Numbered from the stretch's first letter, positions 1 to 10,699 are shown. The stretch: DNA of 64,000 nucleotides from Theropithecus gelada (GCF_003255815.1 NC_037682.1:44657011-44721010); one strand, 5' to 3'. Numbers and translations are program-made. Notes: generated by a model from the sequence alone, not told the origin.

Positions 1-115
1 AAGTGCTAACTCAGCAGCAAGAGTTAAGTGCTTTTTCTTTCCCAGGATAAAACGGTTCTACCTACTCATTTTTAAAGAAAGACTAAAAATGCTAATACGA
101 TGATTAAACATCAGC

Positions 116-137
116 AAAAAAAAAAAAAAAAAAAAAA
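116..137 (+). repeat. poly(A) run, 22 bp
   Basis: An uninterrupted run of 22 A. No recognisable retrotransposon body precedes it, so it is either a simple A-tract or the tail of an element too decayed to see. Confidence 0.8.
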
Positions 138-190
138 GAGTGCTGGGTGAAGGGAGGAGATTGGAGAAGGAAAGAAATTAAATGATGGTA

Positions 191-250
191 TTCACACACT
201 CTTCTCTGTGTTCACACACTCTTCTCTGTATTCACACACTCTTCTCTGCC
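191..250. repeat. minisatellite, three 20-bp units
   Basis: Three head-to-tail copies of the unit ttcacacactcttctctgtr. They differ only in the last two bases, which suggests recent expansion. The sequence around it is not repetitive. Confidence 0.95.
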
Positions 251-1384
251 TCAAATAGAAGCAAATTCATTTCCCTCTTCCCTGATGTATAGAGTGCGGA
301 TGGTGGTGAATTTCATTGTCAACAAGCATATACCTTGCTTCCCCTGCGCCAGGCACGGTGGTTGGCACTGGGGGAATGAAGGTAAAAATACAGTTTCTGC
401 CCTGGAGGATAGACACATAAGCAAGACAGTTTCCTTAAGACAACAGTTACAGAATAGGGCAGTACACAAAAATAAACAGAGGAGGCCCCTTAGAGATTAG
501 GGATGACATCATGGAGGAGATATCATTGAACCTGACCCTAAAAACATGAATAAGCATTTACTAGGCAGGAGAGAGGGAGAAGAGGGCATTCACTGCAACA
601 GCATTGTATGACTGTGAACTCACGTGTTTTACATTATCCCAGCATTTTTCTTTTTCTGCAAGTGTATCTCTTACTACAAGTTCAGCAGAGAAAGCATCTA
701 CTTACCTAATATTGGAGCAAATTCTCAGGCCCCTGATTGGCCAAGGGGTACCACATTAGCACAAAGCAGACCAAGAGGCAAAATCCCCACCAGTGCACAG
801 CTAAGAATCAGCAAATTGAGGTGGGAAAAGCAGCAGCAGCCAGAAACACATAAACACAAACGCACCAAGGCAGCCCGCCTCAGCCTCAACTGCTAGAGAA
901 TGCAGGCAACATTTCAGTAATTACACTGAGAACCTCAAAATATAGCAAGCTCCTGATATAGACAGGCCACATCCTTCTAGCCTGAGTGCCACACAAGTTC
1001 ATGGTAAGAACGGCCCCAAAAGGTAAAGCAACATTTCTTAATTTGAAATGACAGTTGGCTTTTCATTTCTGAATGTAAAGGAAATTTGTCAATTCAGAAC
1101 TGCCAACCACCAGTGAGGCAATTTCTGGTTTTGGAGGATGGGAGGCACATGTCCCACTATTTGGTCTTGTGACCCTTCTTTAAGGATGTCAGATGTTCTT
1201 CTTTAAGGATGTCAGATCCAAGCAACTTTCAAAGAAACAGAAATCACTAGAAGACTCCCAGTTAACATGTAAGGGATTTTCATCTCCACTAACAAGTGCG
1301 CAATAACATTCTGTTAAACCTCCATTTGTTCCAGAAGCCGGAACGAGACAAATCAAACGTGTATGTCTTATTACTGTGCCAAGG
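251..1384. other. unique sequence, no gene seen
   Basis: No coding pattern, RNA gene or familiar repeat was recognised. The open frames are short (under 95 codons) and show no splice context. A short direct duplication at 1175-1217 is listed separately. Confidence 0.6.
1175..1217. repeat. short direct duplication, 23-bp period
   Basis: The 20-mer cttctttaaggatgtcagat occurs at 1175-1194 and again at 1198-1217, separated by gtt. This is a simple local tandem duplication. Confidence 0.9.
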
Positions 1385-1600
1385 GCAGGGCTAATGCTCT
1401 GCACATGTCATCTCACTTACAATAACTTTAGGAGAAGACATTATTATTATTCCTACTTTACAGATGACCAAACTAAAGCTTACAGAATTTAAATAATGTT
1501 CTAAAGGACACTAGGCTAGGAAGACTTGGTGCTGAGATTTCAACCCGGCAAGCTGGTTCCATGAGCTACACTCGTAACTGTGCTACACCCGCTATTCGCC
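1385..1600 (-). mobile_element. MIR SINE fragment (antisense)
   Basis: Contains the antisense MIR core: attattattcctactttacagatgacc followed at the right spacing by an 'acccggcaagctgg'-type tail. MIRs are ancient tRNA-derived SINEs. Edges are approximate and divergence is high. Confidence 0.7.
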
Positions 1601-1724
1601 AATCTGTGTGATCTCAGTGCTTGATATAAATCAAGGGTAAATCACCATGATACACCCAGTGTCTGGCACTTTTGTGTTCACTCAGGAAATATTTATTGAA
1701 TAAATGAATGAACAATCTATTTGT

Positions 1725-1870
1725 ACATCCCTTATGAGGTAAATACAAACACATCTCCATTTAACAGGTGAAGGAACTGAGGCACAGAGAGGTTTCATGG
1801 CTTGCCCAAGGTCACATGACGAGTGGAGACAAAGCTGACTCTTGCCCCAGCAGAGTCGACTGTGACATTC
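1725..1870 (-). mobile_element. MIR SINE fragment (antisense)
   Basis: Shows the classic antisense MIR core: ctccatttaacaggtg, gaactgaggcacagagagg and cttgcccaaggtcacatg, in order. Among the best preserved MIR copies in the window. Confidence 0.85.
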
Positions 1871-1879
1871 CATGGTATT

Positions 1880-2660
1880 CAACTGATGCCTCTGCTTATT
1901 TTTTATCCTCCTCCCTTTCCTGTCCCCAAGAGCCCGCACTCCTGCATTCCAGCACCACAAGCCTCACATCCCTTCTTCCCAGGGCCATGTTCCTCCCCAT
2001 TTTGGTACACTCCCATCTGCAGCAACCATCTGTCTTCTCTCCTTTTCTGATAACATGTTAATTGCTACTCCTCAGGCCAGTTTTCTCTGACCACCCCAGG
2101 CCAGCTCAGGTTCCTGTCTTTATTTATCTTCATTGTACTTATCACAATTGTCAGGGATTATGTGTATAATCATTTACGTGTGTAATCATTTTATTAAGTG
2201 CTCCATATATATATATATATTTGTTTGTTTGTTTTTGCTTTTTTGAGACAGGATCTCACTATCACCCAGGCTATTGCCCAGGCTGGATCATGGTGCAATC
2301 TTGGCTCACTGCAACCTCTGCCTCACGGGTTCAAGCGATCCTCCTGCCTCAGTCTCCTGAGTAGCTGGGACTACAGGCACCCGCCACCACGCCCGGCTAA
2401 TTTTTGTATTTTTGGTAGAAGATCGGGTTTCGCCACATTGCTCAGGCTGGTCTCAAACTCCTGGACTCAAGTGATCCACCCACCTTGGCCTCCCAAAGTG
2501 CCAGGATTACAGGCATGAGCCACAGCCCCCCGCCAAGTGCTATATTTATTCCCCACTGGACTGTAAGTTCCATGAAAAATTGCCGACCAATATGTACACT
2601 ACACCTAGCACAGTGCCTGGTACGTGGTTAAGCCTCAAATCTTTGTCACATTAATAAATC
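1880..2660 (+). mobile_element. L2 LINE 3' end, split by an Alu
   Basis: Sense L2 sequence reads through tctctgaccacc, tttatcttcattgtacttatcac and, after the Alu, actgtaagttccatga and cagtgcctggtacgtgg, which is the L2 3' terminus. The Alu at 2223-2534 sits within it, bracketed by aagtgct repeats. L2 is a long-inactive mammal-wide LINE. Confidence 0.8.
2223..2534 (-). mobile_element. Alu, full length (antisense)
   Basis: A dimeric Alu in reverse orientation runs from a T-rich tail through ctactaggcacc-like B-box sequence to the head ending near ccccgcc. The direct repeat aagtgct at 2196-2202 and 2535-2541 is the probable target duplication. An (AT)n stretch adjoins the tail. The level of divergence suits AluS or AluJ. 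Confidence 0.93.
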
Positions 2661-3224
2661 ATATCTTGGCTCCAAAGTCTGGAACACAATATAAGAAAAA
2701 AGGTTTACCAAATACATGAAAATATAACCCAAACCTGTTGAGAAAAAGTACATTCAAGTAATGAGCTGCCTAAAGAATAATAAAGCCAGTTCAGTGTCCC
2801 CAACTCCTCCATTAGGGGACTAAACCTAAGGCATCCTGTGACACATGGTATTAACCAATTTTCTGTAATTACTGTGTAATTCGATCAAAAGAGATTCTGG
2901 TACCCCATAATTTTGCTAATTAGATAGGTACTGTAAGGCAGATGAGCTCTTCTTAAAAACGTTTGACAATACTAGTAAGGCAAATCAATGCATCCCCTGT
3001 TGCTAAGAAATTAACAACGTGTAGCCAACTCCTCTTTAGGCTGCCTTTCCACACTGCCACCCACCAGCAATCAAGTCCTGTTATCCCCATCCCCCTCATC
3101 CCCATATCTCCCGCCCCATCTCAGTGAGCAACACAGGAATAAAGAGAGAGTTAAAGTATGAATGCCAGCTCCATGTGAATCACAAGACAGGAGAACAAAA
3201 AGCAAAAGAGTGGTGAAAAGACTT
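2661..3224. other. unique sequence, no gene seen
   Basis: Moderately AT-rich sequence without a recognised repeat, coding exon or RNA gene. Confidence 0.55.
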
Positions 3225-3595
3225 TTATAATATGATTAAGAGTGCATTATATAGTGAAGAAGCTATCCAACAGCAGAGAATGGCTAAGTAAATTAGGATA
3301 TATACACCCCATGGAAAATTATGTATGATAATATAATGATATGAAAGGCATTGAAATAACATAGAAATGTCCAGCCAATACTCTGAAACAGGTATACAAT
3401 AGTACATACAGCATCATATCAAGTCTACAGTAACATAAAATTTATTTCGTGATGCATAGCAGATAGATAGGCATGGCCTTCAATTTTGTCAAAAATTAGG
3501 AGCTAACATGGGTGAAATTTTTCTTCTTTCCATGTGTCTGAATTTTCCAAATCTTCTCTGAGAGTTATTGTAAGAAAAAAACAATGTTTATGCTA
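3225..3595 (+). mobile_element. old L1 (L1M) 3' end
   Basis: Resembles the 3' terminus of mammal-wide L1s: ggctaagtaaattaggatatat, a degraded 'ccatggaa.tatgtatg' stretch, then a T-rich end near gaattttccaaatcttct and a short A-run. Assignment is by pattern only. Confidence 0.5.
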
Positions 3596-3954
3596 AAATA
3601 TATGAGCTCATCATAGAAACTGGAGAAACAAGAAGGACATCCTACAAAAGAAGAAAATAATCACCAATCACCTTGCTTTCAGTCCCACAATTGTGTATCC
3701 TTAAATCAGTGAAGACAACAGAGGGGTTTTTTTGGCAATAACTGACCAGCAACCCTCCTCAGGTGCCATTTTAATACACACTGATTGTCAAGAGTCTGAG
3801 AACCCCAAGGGTGTACTCATCACATAGTGCACAGAACTCTAAGCACCAAAGGTTGCCGGGTGCAAGAACATCAGTTCCAGCAAGGGATCTCTCGATGTTC
3901 TTATGAAGACATGAGGGCAGTCCTTGCCCCTGCCCTCTGCTAACCACCCATCCA
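3596..3954. other. unique sequence, no gene seen
   Basis: No feature recognised in this stretch. Confidence 0.5.
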
Positions 3955-4085
3955 CTCATTTATTCCTTTGTTCATTCATTCTTAACTTTAAAAACCTTTA
4001 CTGAGCACTCCTCTGAACCAGCACTGTGGACACAAAACTAAGACACACCTTCTATTCATGAGGAGCTAAAAGTCTAGTTATAAAG
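3955..4085 (-). mobile_element. L2 LINE 3' end (antisense)
   Basis: Antisense L2 terminus: a ttcattcattc-rich start, then ctgagcactcctctgaaccagcactgtggacac and a 'gaggagctaaaagtctag' continuation. It matches the reverse of the L2 3' end. Confidence 0.65.
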
Positions 4086-4144
4086 ACACAAACAGAAGCG
4101 AATGGATTCTGCTCAGCTTTTCAGTTCAGAGATACAAGAAAAGT

Positions 4145-4266
4145 AGAGCCAGGCATGGTAGCATATGCCTGTAATCTCAGCTACTCAGGAAGCTGAGACA
4201 TAGGATAACTTGAGCCCAGGAGTTCAAGTCTATCCCGGGAAACATAGTAAGAAAGACCCTATCTCT
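4145..4266 (+). mobile_element. Alu left monomer (FLAM/FAM-like)
   Basis: A single Alu-like arm of about 120 bp starts at agccaggcatggtagc and ends in accctatctcta. The right arm is absent. It runs directly into the polypurine tract, which probably grew from its A-rich tail. Confidence 0.8.
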
Positions 4267-4663
4267 AAGAAGAAAGAAAGAAAGAGAGAGAGGAGGAGGA
4301 AGGAAAGGAGAGAAAGAAAGGAAAGAGAGGAGAGAAGGAAAGAAAAAAGAAAGAGGGAGAGGAAGGGAGGGAGGAAAAAGGAAAGGGAGGGCAAGAAAGA
4401 AAGGGAGGAGAGGAGAAGGGAGGGGAGGGGAGGGGACAGGAGAGGGGAGGAGAGGGGAAGAGGGGGAGGAGAGGGGAGAGGGGAGGAGAGGGGAAAGGGG
4501 GAGGAAATGAAGGGGAGGGGAAGAGAGGAGGGGAAGGGGGAGGAGGGGAAGGGGGAGGAGGGGGAGAGGGGATGGGGGGAGTGGGAAAGGGGGAAGGGAG
4601 GGAGGAAAAAAGGAACGGAAGGAAGGAAAGGAGAGAGAGAAGAAAGAGAGAGGGAAAAAAAGG
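4267..4663. repeat. 397-bp polypurine tract (GGGGA/GAAA/GGAGA)n
   Basis: On the + strand there are only six pyrimidines in 397 bases (4392, 4437, 4508, 4573, 4582, 4616). The tract grades from GAAA-rich at the left to GGGGA-rich in the centre and back to GAAA. The long Arg/Lys/Glu/Gly frame and the reverse Ser/Pro/Leu frame across it are low-complexity artefacts. The sequence has strong triplex and G-quadruplex potential. Confidence 0.97.
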
Positions 4664-4749
4664 TCATGTTTAGGTCATGTCATCACAGGTCTGAAATCAC
4701 CTGGAGCAGGCCCAGAGAGTGAGTCCCCTCACCAGGGACTTAATCTTCC

Positions 4750-5275
4750 AGGTAAGAGGCAGTGTAAGGTAGTGGTTAAGAGCTCAGGCTCTGAAGCCTC
4801 ACTGTTTGGTTAAGATTCCAGTTTCAAGCTGGGTGTGGTGGCTCATGCCAGTAATCCCAGCACTTTGGGAGGATGAGGTGGGTGGATCACTTAAGGTCAG
4901 GAGTTCAAGACCAGTCTGGTCAACATGGCAAAACCCCATCTCTACTGAAAATACAAAAATTAGCCGGGTCTGGTGGCATGTGCCTATAATCCCAGCTACT
5001 TGGGAGGCTAAGGCAGGAGAATCACTTGAACCTGGGAGGAGGAAGCTTCAGTGAGCCAAGATGGCGCCACTGCACTCCAGCCTGGGTGACAGAGAGTTAG
5101 ACTCCATCCAAAAAAAAAAAAAAAAAATCCAATTTCGCCTCTTATCAGATGTATAATCTTAGATAACTTAATCTCTCTGTGCCTCAGCTTCCTCATTTTT
5201 ACAAATGAGAATAAAACCACATATACCCACGGGGATAGTATAAAGACTAAATCAATTAGTACATGTTGAACTCTC
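4750..5275 (+). mobile_element. MIR SINE split by an Alu
   Basis: Sense MIR head gtagtggttaagagctcagg and tctgaagcctcact precede the Alu at 4828-5127. The MIR resumes after it with tctctgtgcctcagcttcct and ends near caattagtacatg. The two pieces are colinear, so the Alu inserted into an intact MIR. Confidence 0.85.
4828..5127 (+). mobile_element. AluS-type element, full length
   Basis: A complete dimer from gctgggtgtggtggctca to an 18-A tail. The probable target duplication is tccagtttc (4817-4825) and tccaatttc (5128-5136), one mismatch. Confidence 0.95.
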
Positions 5276-5679
5276 AAAACTGTCTTCCACAAAACAAGCA
5301 CATGACAACTGTTAGCTTGTTTGGTATAGAGCCAGGACAGGCCCTGGGTCCTGTAGGATGGGTGGGGTATCAAGCTATGGCAGCAGCCACCATGCCACAA
5401 GAGCCTTGGTGCTGCAGCTGGTGCTGAAGTAAAGGTCACACTGATGGTTGGTTATGGCTGTAGCCCAGCAGGAGAGCGGTGAGCAGGAGAGCAGTGGGCA
5501 GGTGAGCAGGGGTTGCCAGCCATGGGTGGAGGCATGGTTAGTGGTCAGTTCTAACTCTCTTCTGTTAAAACAAAAATTGAAAATTGGGCAGCGGCTATAG
5601 GACTTCCAGCCACTCCAATCTATGTCCAGCCAGTCAATTTTCAAACAGTTCTGAATTTTTTATTTTTGCTAGATGTCAA
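5276..5679. other. unique sequence with a small GAGCAGG-rich patch
   Basis: No gene seen. Between 5468 and 5515 there are several imperfect gagcagg/gagcagtgg words, a weak, degenerate tandem pattern. Confidence 0.5.
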
Positions 5680-5850
5680 GCTAAGGACTTTATATATGCT
5701 AATTGGATCCTCATAGCAGCCTAATGGTGTCAGCATTGCTATCTCCATTTTACAGACGAGATATGAAAAGTTAAAACGTGTTCTACTAAGTAGTCTATCT
5801 GGAATCAAACCCAGATCTGTCTAAAGCCAACCATAAGGCACCACTGCCCC
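5680..5850 (-). mobile_element. MIR SINE fragment (antisense)
   Basis: Contains ctatctccattttacagacg and the downstream tcaaacccagatctgtct, the antisense MIR order. Confidence 0.75.
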
Positions 5851-5864
5851 TCAGCACCATCTAT

Positions 5865-6030
5865 GGGCTCAGACAAACCAGTGTTTGAATCTCAGCTCTG
5901 CCAAGTACCTGCTGTACAACCTTAGATAGCTGTTTTCCTCCCTTCATCCTTGAGTTGCCTCATCTGTAACACTCGCCTTCCAGGGTTCAGGAATGAGTGA
6001 ATGAATGAAAAGTGCCTAGTATTTTGGTAC
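5865..6030 (+). mobile_element. MIR SINE fragment (sense)
   Basis: Sense MIR: tttgaatctcagctctgcc, agtacctgctgtacaacctt, gagttgcctcatctgtaa. It lies head to head with the antisense MIR immediately to its left. Confidence 0.75.
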
Positions 6031-6099
6031 TATGCACCTTATGACATTTCTGAGATGCTTTAAAAAAATGCCCAGATATCTAGACACTAAAGTCAGGGC

Positions 6100-6285
6100 T
6101 TTAATATTTTCTAAGCATATTCATACACATGATAATATTTCAAATTCATAAAACCAATTAAATGGGAATTAATAGTCTCACTTTAAAGATGAAGCATCTG
6201 TGGTTTATAGAAAATAAGTGACTTATCCAAGATCTCACCTCTAGCAAGTAGCAGAGATGTGTCTCTGACTCCAACTTTGTAGCTT
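6100..6285 (-). mobile_element. MIR SINE fragment (antisense)
   Basis: Degenerate antisense MIR: gtctcactttaaagatga, taagtgacttatccaaga, gcaagtagcagagatg in order. Confidence 0.65.
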
Positions 6286-6459
6286 ATTTTGTATATTTCT
6301 GTTTGGCTTCCCGAATCCCCAACACGAGAGAACCATTACACTTCTCTACTCCAATGCTACGCCTTCCCTACGTAAAGACACACTCCTCCTCCCACAGCCT
6401 AAACTATTCCGTATATTAAGGGTGTCATCTCTAGCCTGCTTAAAAAGTTTGGTGGGCTG

Positions 6460-6830
6460 ATCTAATTACAATTCATTCCTTTTTGTGCACAGTCCTAATT
6501 CTCAGGCATGAAAGAGACATTTTTAAATGCTGTATTGGTCCTGACCTTGCCACATCTACTCAGATTCAATAGTAAACAGTAGGGCATCATGTTCAACTGC
6601 CAAGCTCTCTAATTTATGATTATTCATTATAAATCATTTTTACATGTTGCTTCAAATGCTGTTTTTCAAGAATAAAAATCTGCCTGCATTGAAATGCACA
6701 GTGATTTTAATATGCAAGCCTCCTACAGAGATGATGTCTCCTTTTAATTATTGTTTCGGTTTAATGGGTTTTCATTAAATTAGAGGATAGAGCAATTACT
6801 AGGGTGAACAGCTAATGTTTCAAAGGTAAG
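6460..6830. promoter_or_regulatory. candidate conserved noncoding element
   Basis: Low-complexity-free, AT-rich sequence with clustered homeodomain-type cores (ATTA/TAAT): tttatgattattcatta, ccttttaattattg, tttcattaaattagag and gcaattactagg. No open frame and no transposon signature. Regulatory status is inferred from motif density only; conservation could not be checked. Confidence 0.25.
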
Positions 6831-7889
6831 CTCCTGTGGCTCCGTAGGCAAAAAGACAGTTGTGGCATAGAGAAGTAGAAAGACACACTCTTCTGAATAA
6901 GCTTGTATTCAGCCTGACAGAAAACAGCACCACATAGTTTTCTCCCCAACTTCAAAATAGAGCTTGTATCCCCTCTCTGTGATATGCAAACAGCTCTCGG
7001 AGTATCGTTAGAACTTAGAGGTATCTTGGGGTATCTTAATCATATGACTTTTCTATCAGGAATCTAGGCTTCCCTGTCATCACAGTAGAAACTGCTCTTA
7101 AAAGTCCACAGCCTGCAAAGCGATATGTCAAACCACAGGAAAATACTCCTGATGAAATTGTCTTCTCTCTCACACACAAGTAATTTAGTTGGTTTAGTGG
7201 ATTAATGTCTGACTTCCCACCCCTGGGAAATTGGTCCAACTTCAGCAGAGGATGCAATGACCAAAATCATATTAATTAGCAAACTGTCAGAGGCTCAATG
7301 AGAAATGACTTTGGTGGCCTCAGCAATATTTCACCCCAGAAACTGCACAGATTTGACACTCAGGGACCAATAGGGCAGCATTACCTCAGATGGAGGCAAA
7401 GGAATTAATGAGAAGTAGGAAAGGAGTGGAGAGTGAGAGGTAAAGTTGGCTTTATTGGGGTCCCAGAGGTCAGTGGTGAGGGACATGACTCAGTACTTGG
7501 GGAGGGTGACCCTCTGCATTGCAGAAGCTTGCACTGGGGAGATGGAGGGGGCTTAGTAAGCTCCAGATCTGTAATTTCTTCTCCAATGGAGCCAAAGGAG
7601 AGAGCTGGGGGAAGCTAGAGGGGTCCTTCCAGAAACAACTGTGCACGTTGTTTCTGGAAAGACCGCTCTGTCCAGTGCAGGTCTGGCTACAATGCATGCC
7701 AAATAAATAGTACAGGAGCCTCTCACCTTGCTATGGGAAGGAGGGGAAAAAATCTTTTCCACAGCAACCAGGAGTCATGAAGCAAGGTCAGTCCCAGGTG
7801 AACCAGCAGGAACTAAGTGATGAATAGATACCCTCATGCTCACCACCACCTCCCCACCCTCCCAGCTGGTATTTCTGCCAGGAATAATA

Positions 7890-8060
7890 ATTCGGAACTC
7901 CTCAATATAATGCTTTCTTTTCAGCTCCTTTATTTCCACTGTCCTAAAAAGCACATCATCAGCTCTTAGATCACATGCATTAATCTAATTACATGCCTTG
8001 TTAGCTAATTAGTTCCAGAGTCACTGCTGAGGAGGTCTCCCTCACTATTTATCTATCTGT
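7890..8060. promoter_or_regulatory. candidate conserved noncoding element
   Basis: The segment around 7970-8020 packs atgcattaatctaattac and gttagctaattagttcc, giving several TAATTA-type homeodomain half-sites and an ATGCAT within about 50 bp of otherwise unique sequence. Function is inferred only. Confidence 0.22.
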
Positions 8061-8454
8061 GTTGACCACAGGGTGTTTGTGTATTCAGGTTCCTGGGGAA
8101 ACTATGCAATTATCAGTCTTCAACCTTGTGCTCAGGAAGGATGGTGAGGCTTTCTGGATGGGAAACAGGTCACCTGAAACTCCAGGCTTTGAACAGAAGC
8201 TCTGTCCAAAAGCTTTGTGCAACTGCCCAGAAAAGGGGCTATGGATGTGGTAGATTTTTTTTCCTTTGGCAGACTTGCTGTCTTTCTTTGAAAACGGACC
8301 TCCTTTTTAGAGATGTTATTCTGACTGTATTAAACATTAATGTCCGCCCTTAAAATGAATCACTGGAAATGCCACTTGTTCCTTGAACTCAGGGCCTGTT
8401 GCTATCTGGCTGCAGGATCTTTCTCGACCAATTTCCCACCTCCACCCTTCCAAA

Positions 8455-8680
8455 CAAGAGCCATAACTGAGAGCTAAAATTATAATCCTCATTTACTGAA
8501 GCTTTTTTAAAAGAAATGAAAATGTCAATTTGGGGGAAAATTGGTCTTTGATCATTGTTGCAAATAATTTGGTTCTTGCATATCCTAGGGTAAGAACATT
8601 GAATCTGTTTCAATAAATTATTCCTTCAGTGTATTAAATAGAGCCTTTGTGATAATTTATTTCAAAGGATGCCTGGTAGG
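8455..8680. promoter_or_regulatory. candidate conserved noncoding element
   Basis: Contains gtctttgatcattgttgc, a TCF/LEF-type CTTTGATC next to a SOX-type CATTGTT, followed by caaataatttgg, attaaatag and cctttgtgataat. Repeat-free. Only the motif juxtaposition supports the call. Confidence 0.22.
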
Positions 8681-9019
8681 TTCCCAAGCAGTCTTTTCTA
8701 CTTGGGTATCATCTAACTTCGACAACAGATATTCTTTTCAGCTCTCCGAACTACCCATACCAAGAGTAGTTGTAAGTTCATCCTTGTGCATCCCCAATTA
8801 CAGTACGTGTGAGATCTCAGAGCGCAAGACATGGTAAGGGTCTGAAGCACAGCCAGGCACAAGTGAGAGGCTCCATGGGGACACCATCTCTTCTCCCTCC
8901 CAGAGTTTCAGCCACCTCCATGCCTATTCAAGCCCTGCCCATCTCTCAAGGCCCAACTCAATTCCTCTAACTCTGTGAAGCTCTGGCACCCCAGCTGAGG
9001 GTGATTTTCCTTTTCAAAT

Positions 9020-9105
9020 CCAAAATTCAATCACTCACCCATTCAAAGATGTATTTGTGGAGTACGTTCTCTGTGCCAGGCTCTGTACTGTGGTGATTAA
9101 GATGG
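9020..9105 (-). mobile_element. L2 LINE 3' end fragment (antisense)
   Basis: Short antisense L2 end: tcactcacccattcaaag, tctgtgccaggctctgtact. Highly diverged. Confidence 0.55.
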
Positions 9106-9429
9106 ACTCAGTCTGGAGAGAAACATCTGGCCAGTATTTTTAGCTGCACTGACCAATACCACCCACTCTTACAAATCTTATTCTCTAATTGTGCCAAAGT
9201 CAATGGCCAGATGGTGGCCTGACCACTAAGTGAACCCCTGGTAACCTCCCCAACAGTCATGCTCTGCCTCCTTTTGAAACATTCTGCCCTCTTGACACCG
9301 CATTCTTCTTCTTGTCCTCCTACCTCCAAGGCTGTCTAGAGGCTCCTACACTGTGCACTCCTCTGCCTGCTGTCTTATTTGTCAGAGTGCCTCAAAGAAC
9401 ATCCATCCATCAGCAAGCCCTGAGCTCCA
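9106..9429. other. unique sequence, no gene seen
   Basis: Nothing recognised here; it may be further decayed L2, but the match is too weak to claim. Confidence 0.4.
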
Positions 9430-9670
9430 TTTCCACTATGATCCCCAATCCTCTTGACTAGAATATTGCACCAGTCCCTCACTGTCAGCTTGCCTCCACT
9501 TGTCACTCCTGCCCTCCCCTCCTCTCCCCTCTCCTCATTTCCCCTTTCCTCTTACTCGTTGTCATTTTCTCGCTCTAACCCATGTAGCAATCAGAAAATC
9601 AGGAAGATCCTTTTCAAACTTAAATCACATTACCTCAATTCCTTACTTAAAGTCCTAAAAGAGCTGCTTT

Positions 9671-10162
9671 ATTAGTTTCTTATGGCTGTTGTAACAAATT
9701 ACTGTAAACCTAGAGGCTTAAGGCAACACAATTCTATTATATTACAGTTCCGGAAGTCGGAAGTCTGAAACAGGTTTCACAGGACAAAAACCAAGATGGG
9801 GGCACGGCCATACTCCCTCTGGAAGCTCTAGGGGAGACTGTTTCCTTGCCTTTTTCAGCTTTCCTTGGGTTGTGTCTTCTTCCTCCATCTTCAACACAAG
9901 CAGCATAGCATCTTATGATCTCTCTCTGCTTCCATCTTCACATCACTTTTCTATCTGATCCTCATGCCTTTCTCCTATGAGAACCCTTGTGATTACACAG
10001 GCTCCACTTGGAATCCAGGATAAGCTTCTCACCTCAAGACCCTTAACTTAATCATACCTGCTAAGTTCCTTTTACCATTTGAAGTAATATAGTCACAGGT
10101 TATGGAGATTAGAACGTGGCCAATGTTTGGGAGGAGGGCAGCATTATCCAGCTGTCCACACT
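9671..10162 (-). mobile_element. MLT1-like MaLR solo LTR (antisense)
   Basis: Reads as a reversed MaLR LTR: ttagtttcttatggctgttgtaacaaa, gaggcttaaggcaacac, acagttccggaagtc, tctctgcttccatcttcac and ttaacttaatcatacctg. It interrupts an L2 and is older than the THE1/MST LTRs elsewhere in the window. No internal sequence is present, so it is a solo LTR. Confidence 0.75.
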
Positions 10163-10317
10163 GCCCATTATGATTTGAATAAAACCCTAACTCCTTGCCA
10201 TGGCCTGAAAGGCCCTGACTATGCTCTTTGGCCTCCTTTGGTACCTTCACCCACATGGGCCATCCTTGTGCCCTTTAAACTTGTTTGACCCAAGGGGCCT
10301 TTTAGCTAGCTGTTTCA

Positions 10318-10560
10318 AGAACAAAGGCTCTGGAGCACAACAGCCTGGATTCAACTCTCAGCTTACTGGACCTATATATATAACCTTGGTCAAGTGATTT
10401 AATTCCTATTTTCCTTTCTGTGCCTCTGTTTTTCTTTCTGTGGCACATAATACCTATCTCCTTTGTACAGTTATTACAAGGATTAAATGATCTCATGAAT
10501 ATAAAGAATTTAGAAAAGTACCTAGCATATGAAGTGTTCCTCATTAATAATGTGAGTGAT
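10318..10560 (+). mobile_element. MIR SINE (sense), near full length
   Basis: Ordered MIR landmarks: aaaggctctggagcac, ctggattcaactctcag, ttggtcaagtgatttaatt, tgtgcctctgtttttc, ggattaaatgatctcatg and aaaagtacctagcatatg. It lies inside the L2 at 9430-10915. Confidence 0.8.
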
Positions 10561-10664
10561 CATTAATATTATCTTTGCATGGCTGGCTCCTTCATTTAGG
10601 CATCAGCCCAAACGTCACCTCTGCAGGGAAGTCCTCCCCAATGTAAAGTCAACTCTCCCGCTAA

Positions 10665-10667
<3 letters not shown>

Positions 10668-10697
<30 letters not shown>
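10668..10697. repeat. (TC)15 microsatellite
   Basis: Fifteen perfect TC units within L2 sequence. Confidence 0.97.

Positions 10698-10699
<2 letters not shown>

Larger units (their letters stand above)
6286..9019. other. unique interval with three candidate regulatory segments
   Basis: No gene and no recognisable transposon in 2.7 kb, which is unusual for this repeat-dense window. Three AT/TAAT-rich segments (6460-6830, 7890-8060, 8455-8680) look like typical conserved noncoding DNA. The rest holds nothing I can name. Confidence 0.5.

Noticed and set aside
191..250. Possible CRISPR-like array
   Set aside because: Units are contiguous with no spacers, and the sequence is from a vertebrate nuclear genome.
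4210..4722. 170-codon frame rich in Arg, Lys, Glu and Gly (and its Ser/Pro/Leu mirror on the reverse strand)
   Set aside because: Entirely a product of the polypurine tract; no splice or start context and no amino-acid pattern beyond the repeat.
10318..10560. tRNA-like head of a MIR considered as a tRNA gene
   Set aside because: The B-box region is degenerate and the rest follows the MIR consensus; no cloverleaf can be drawn.
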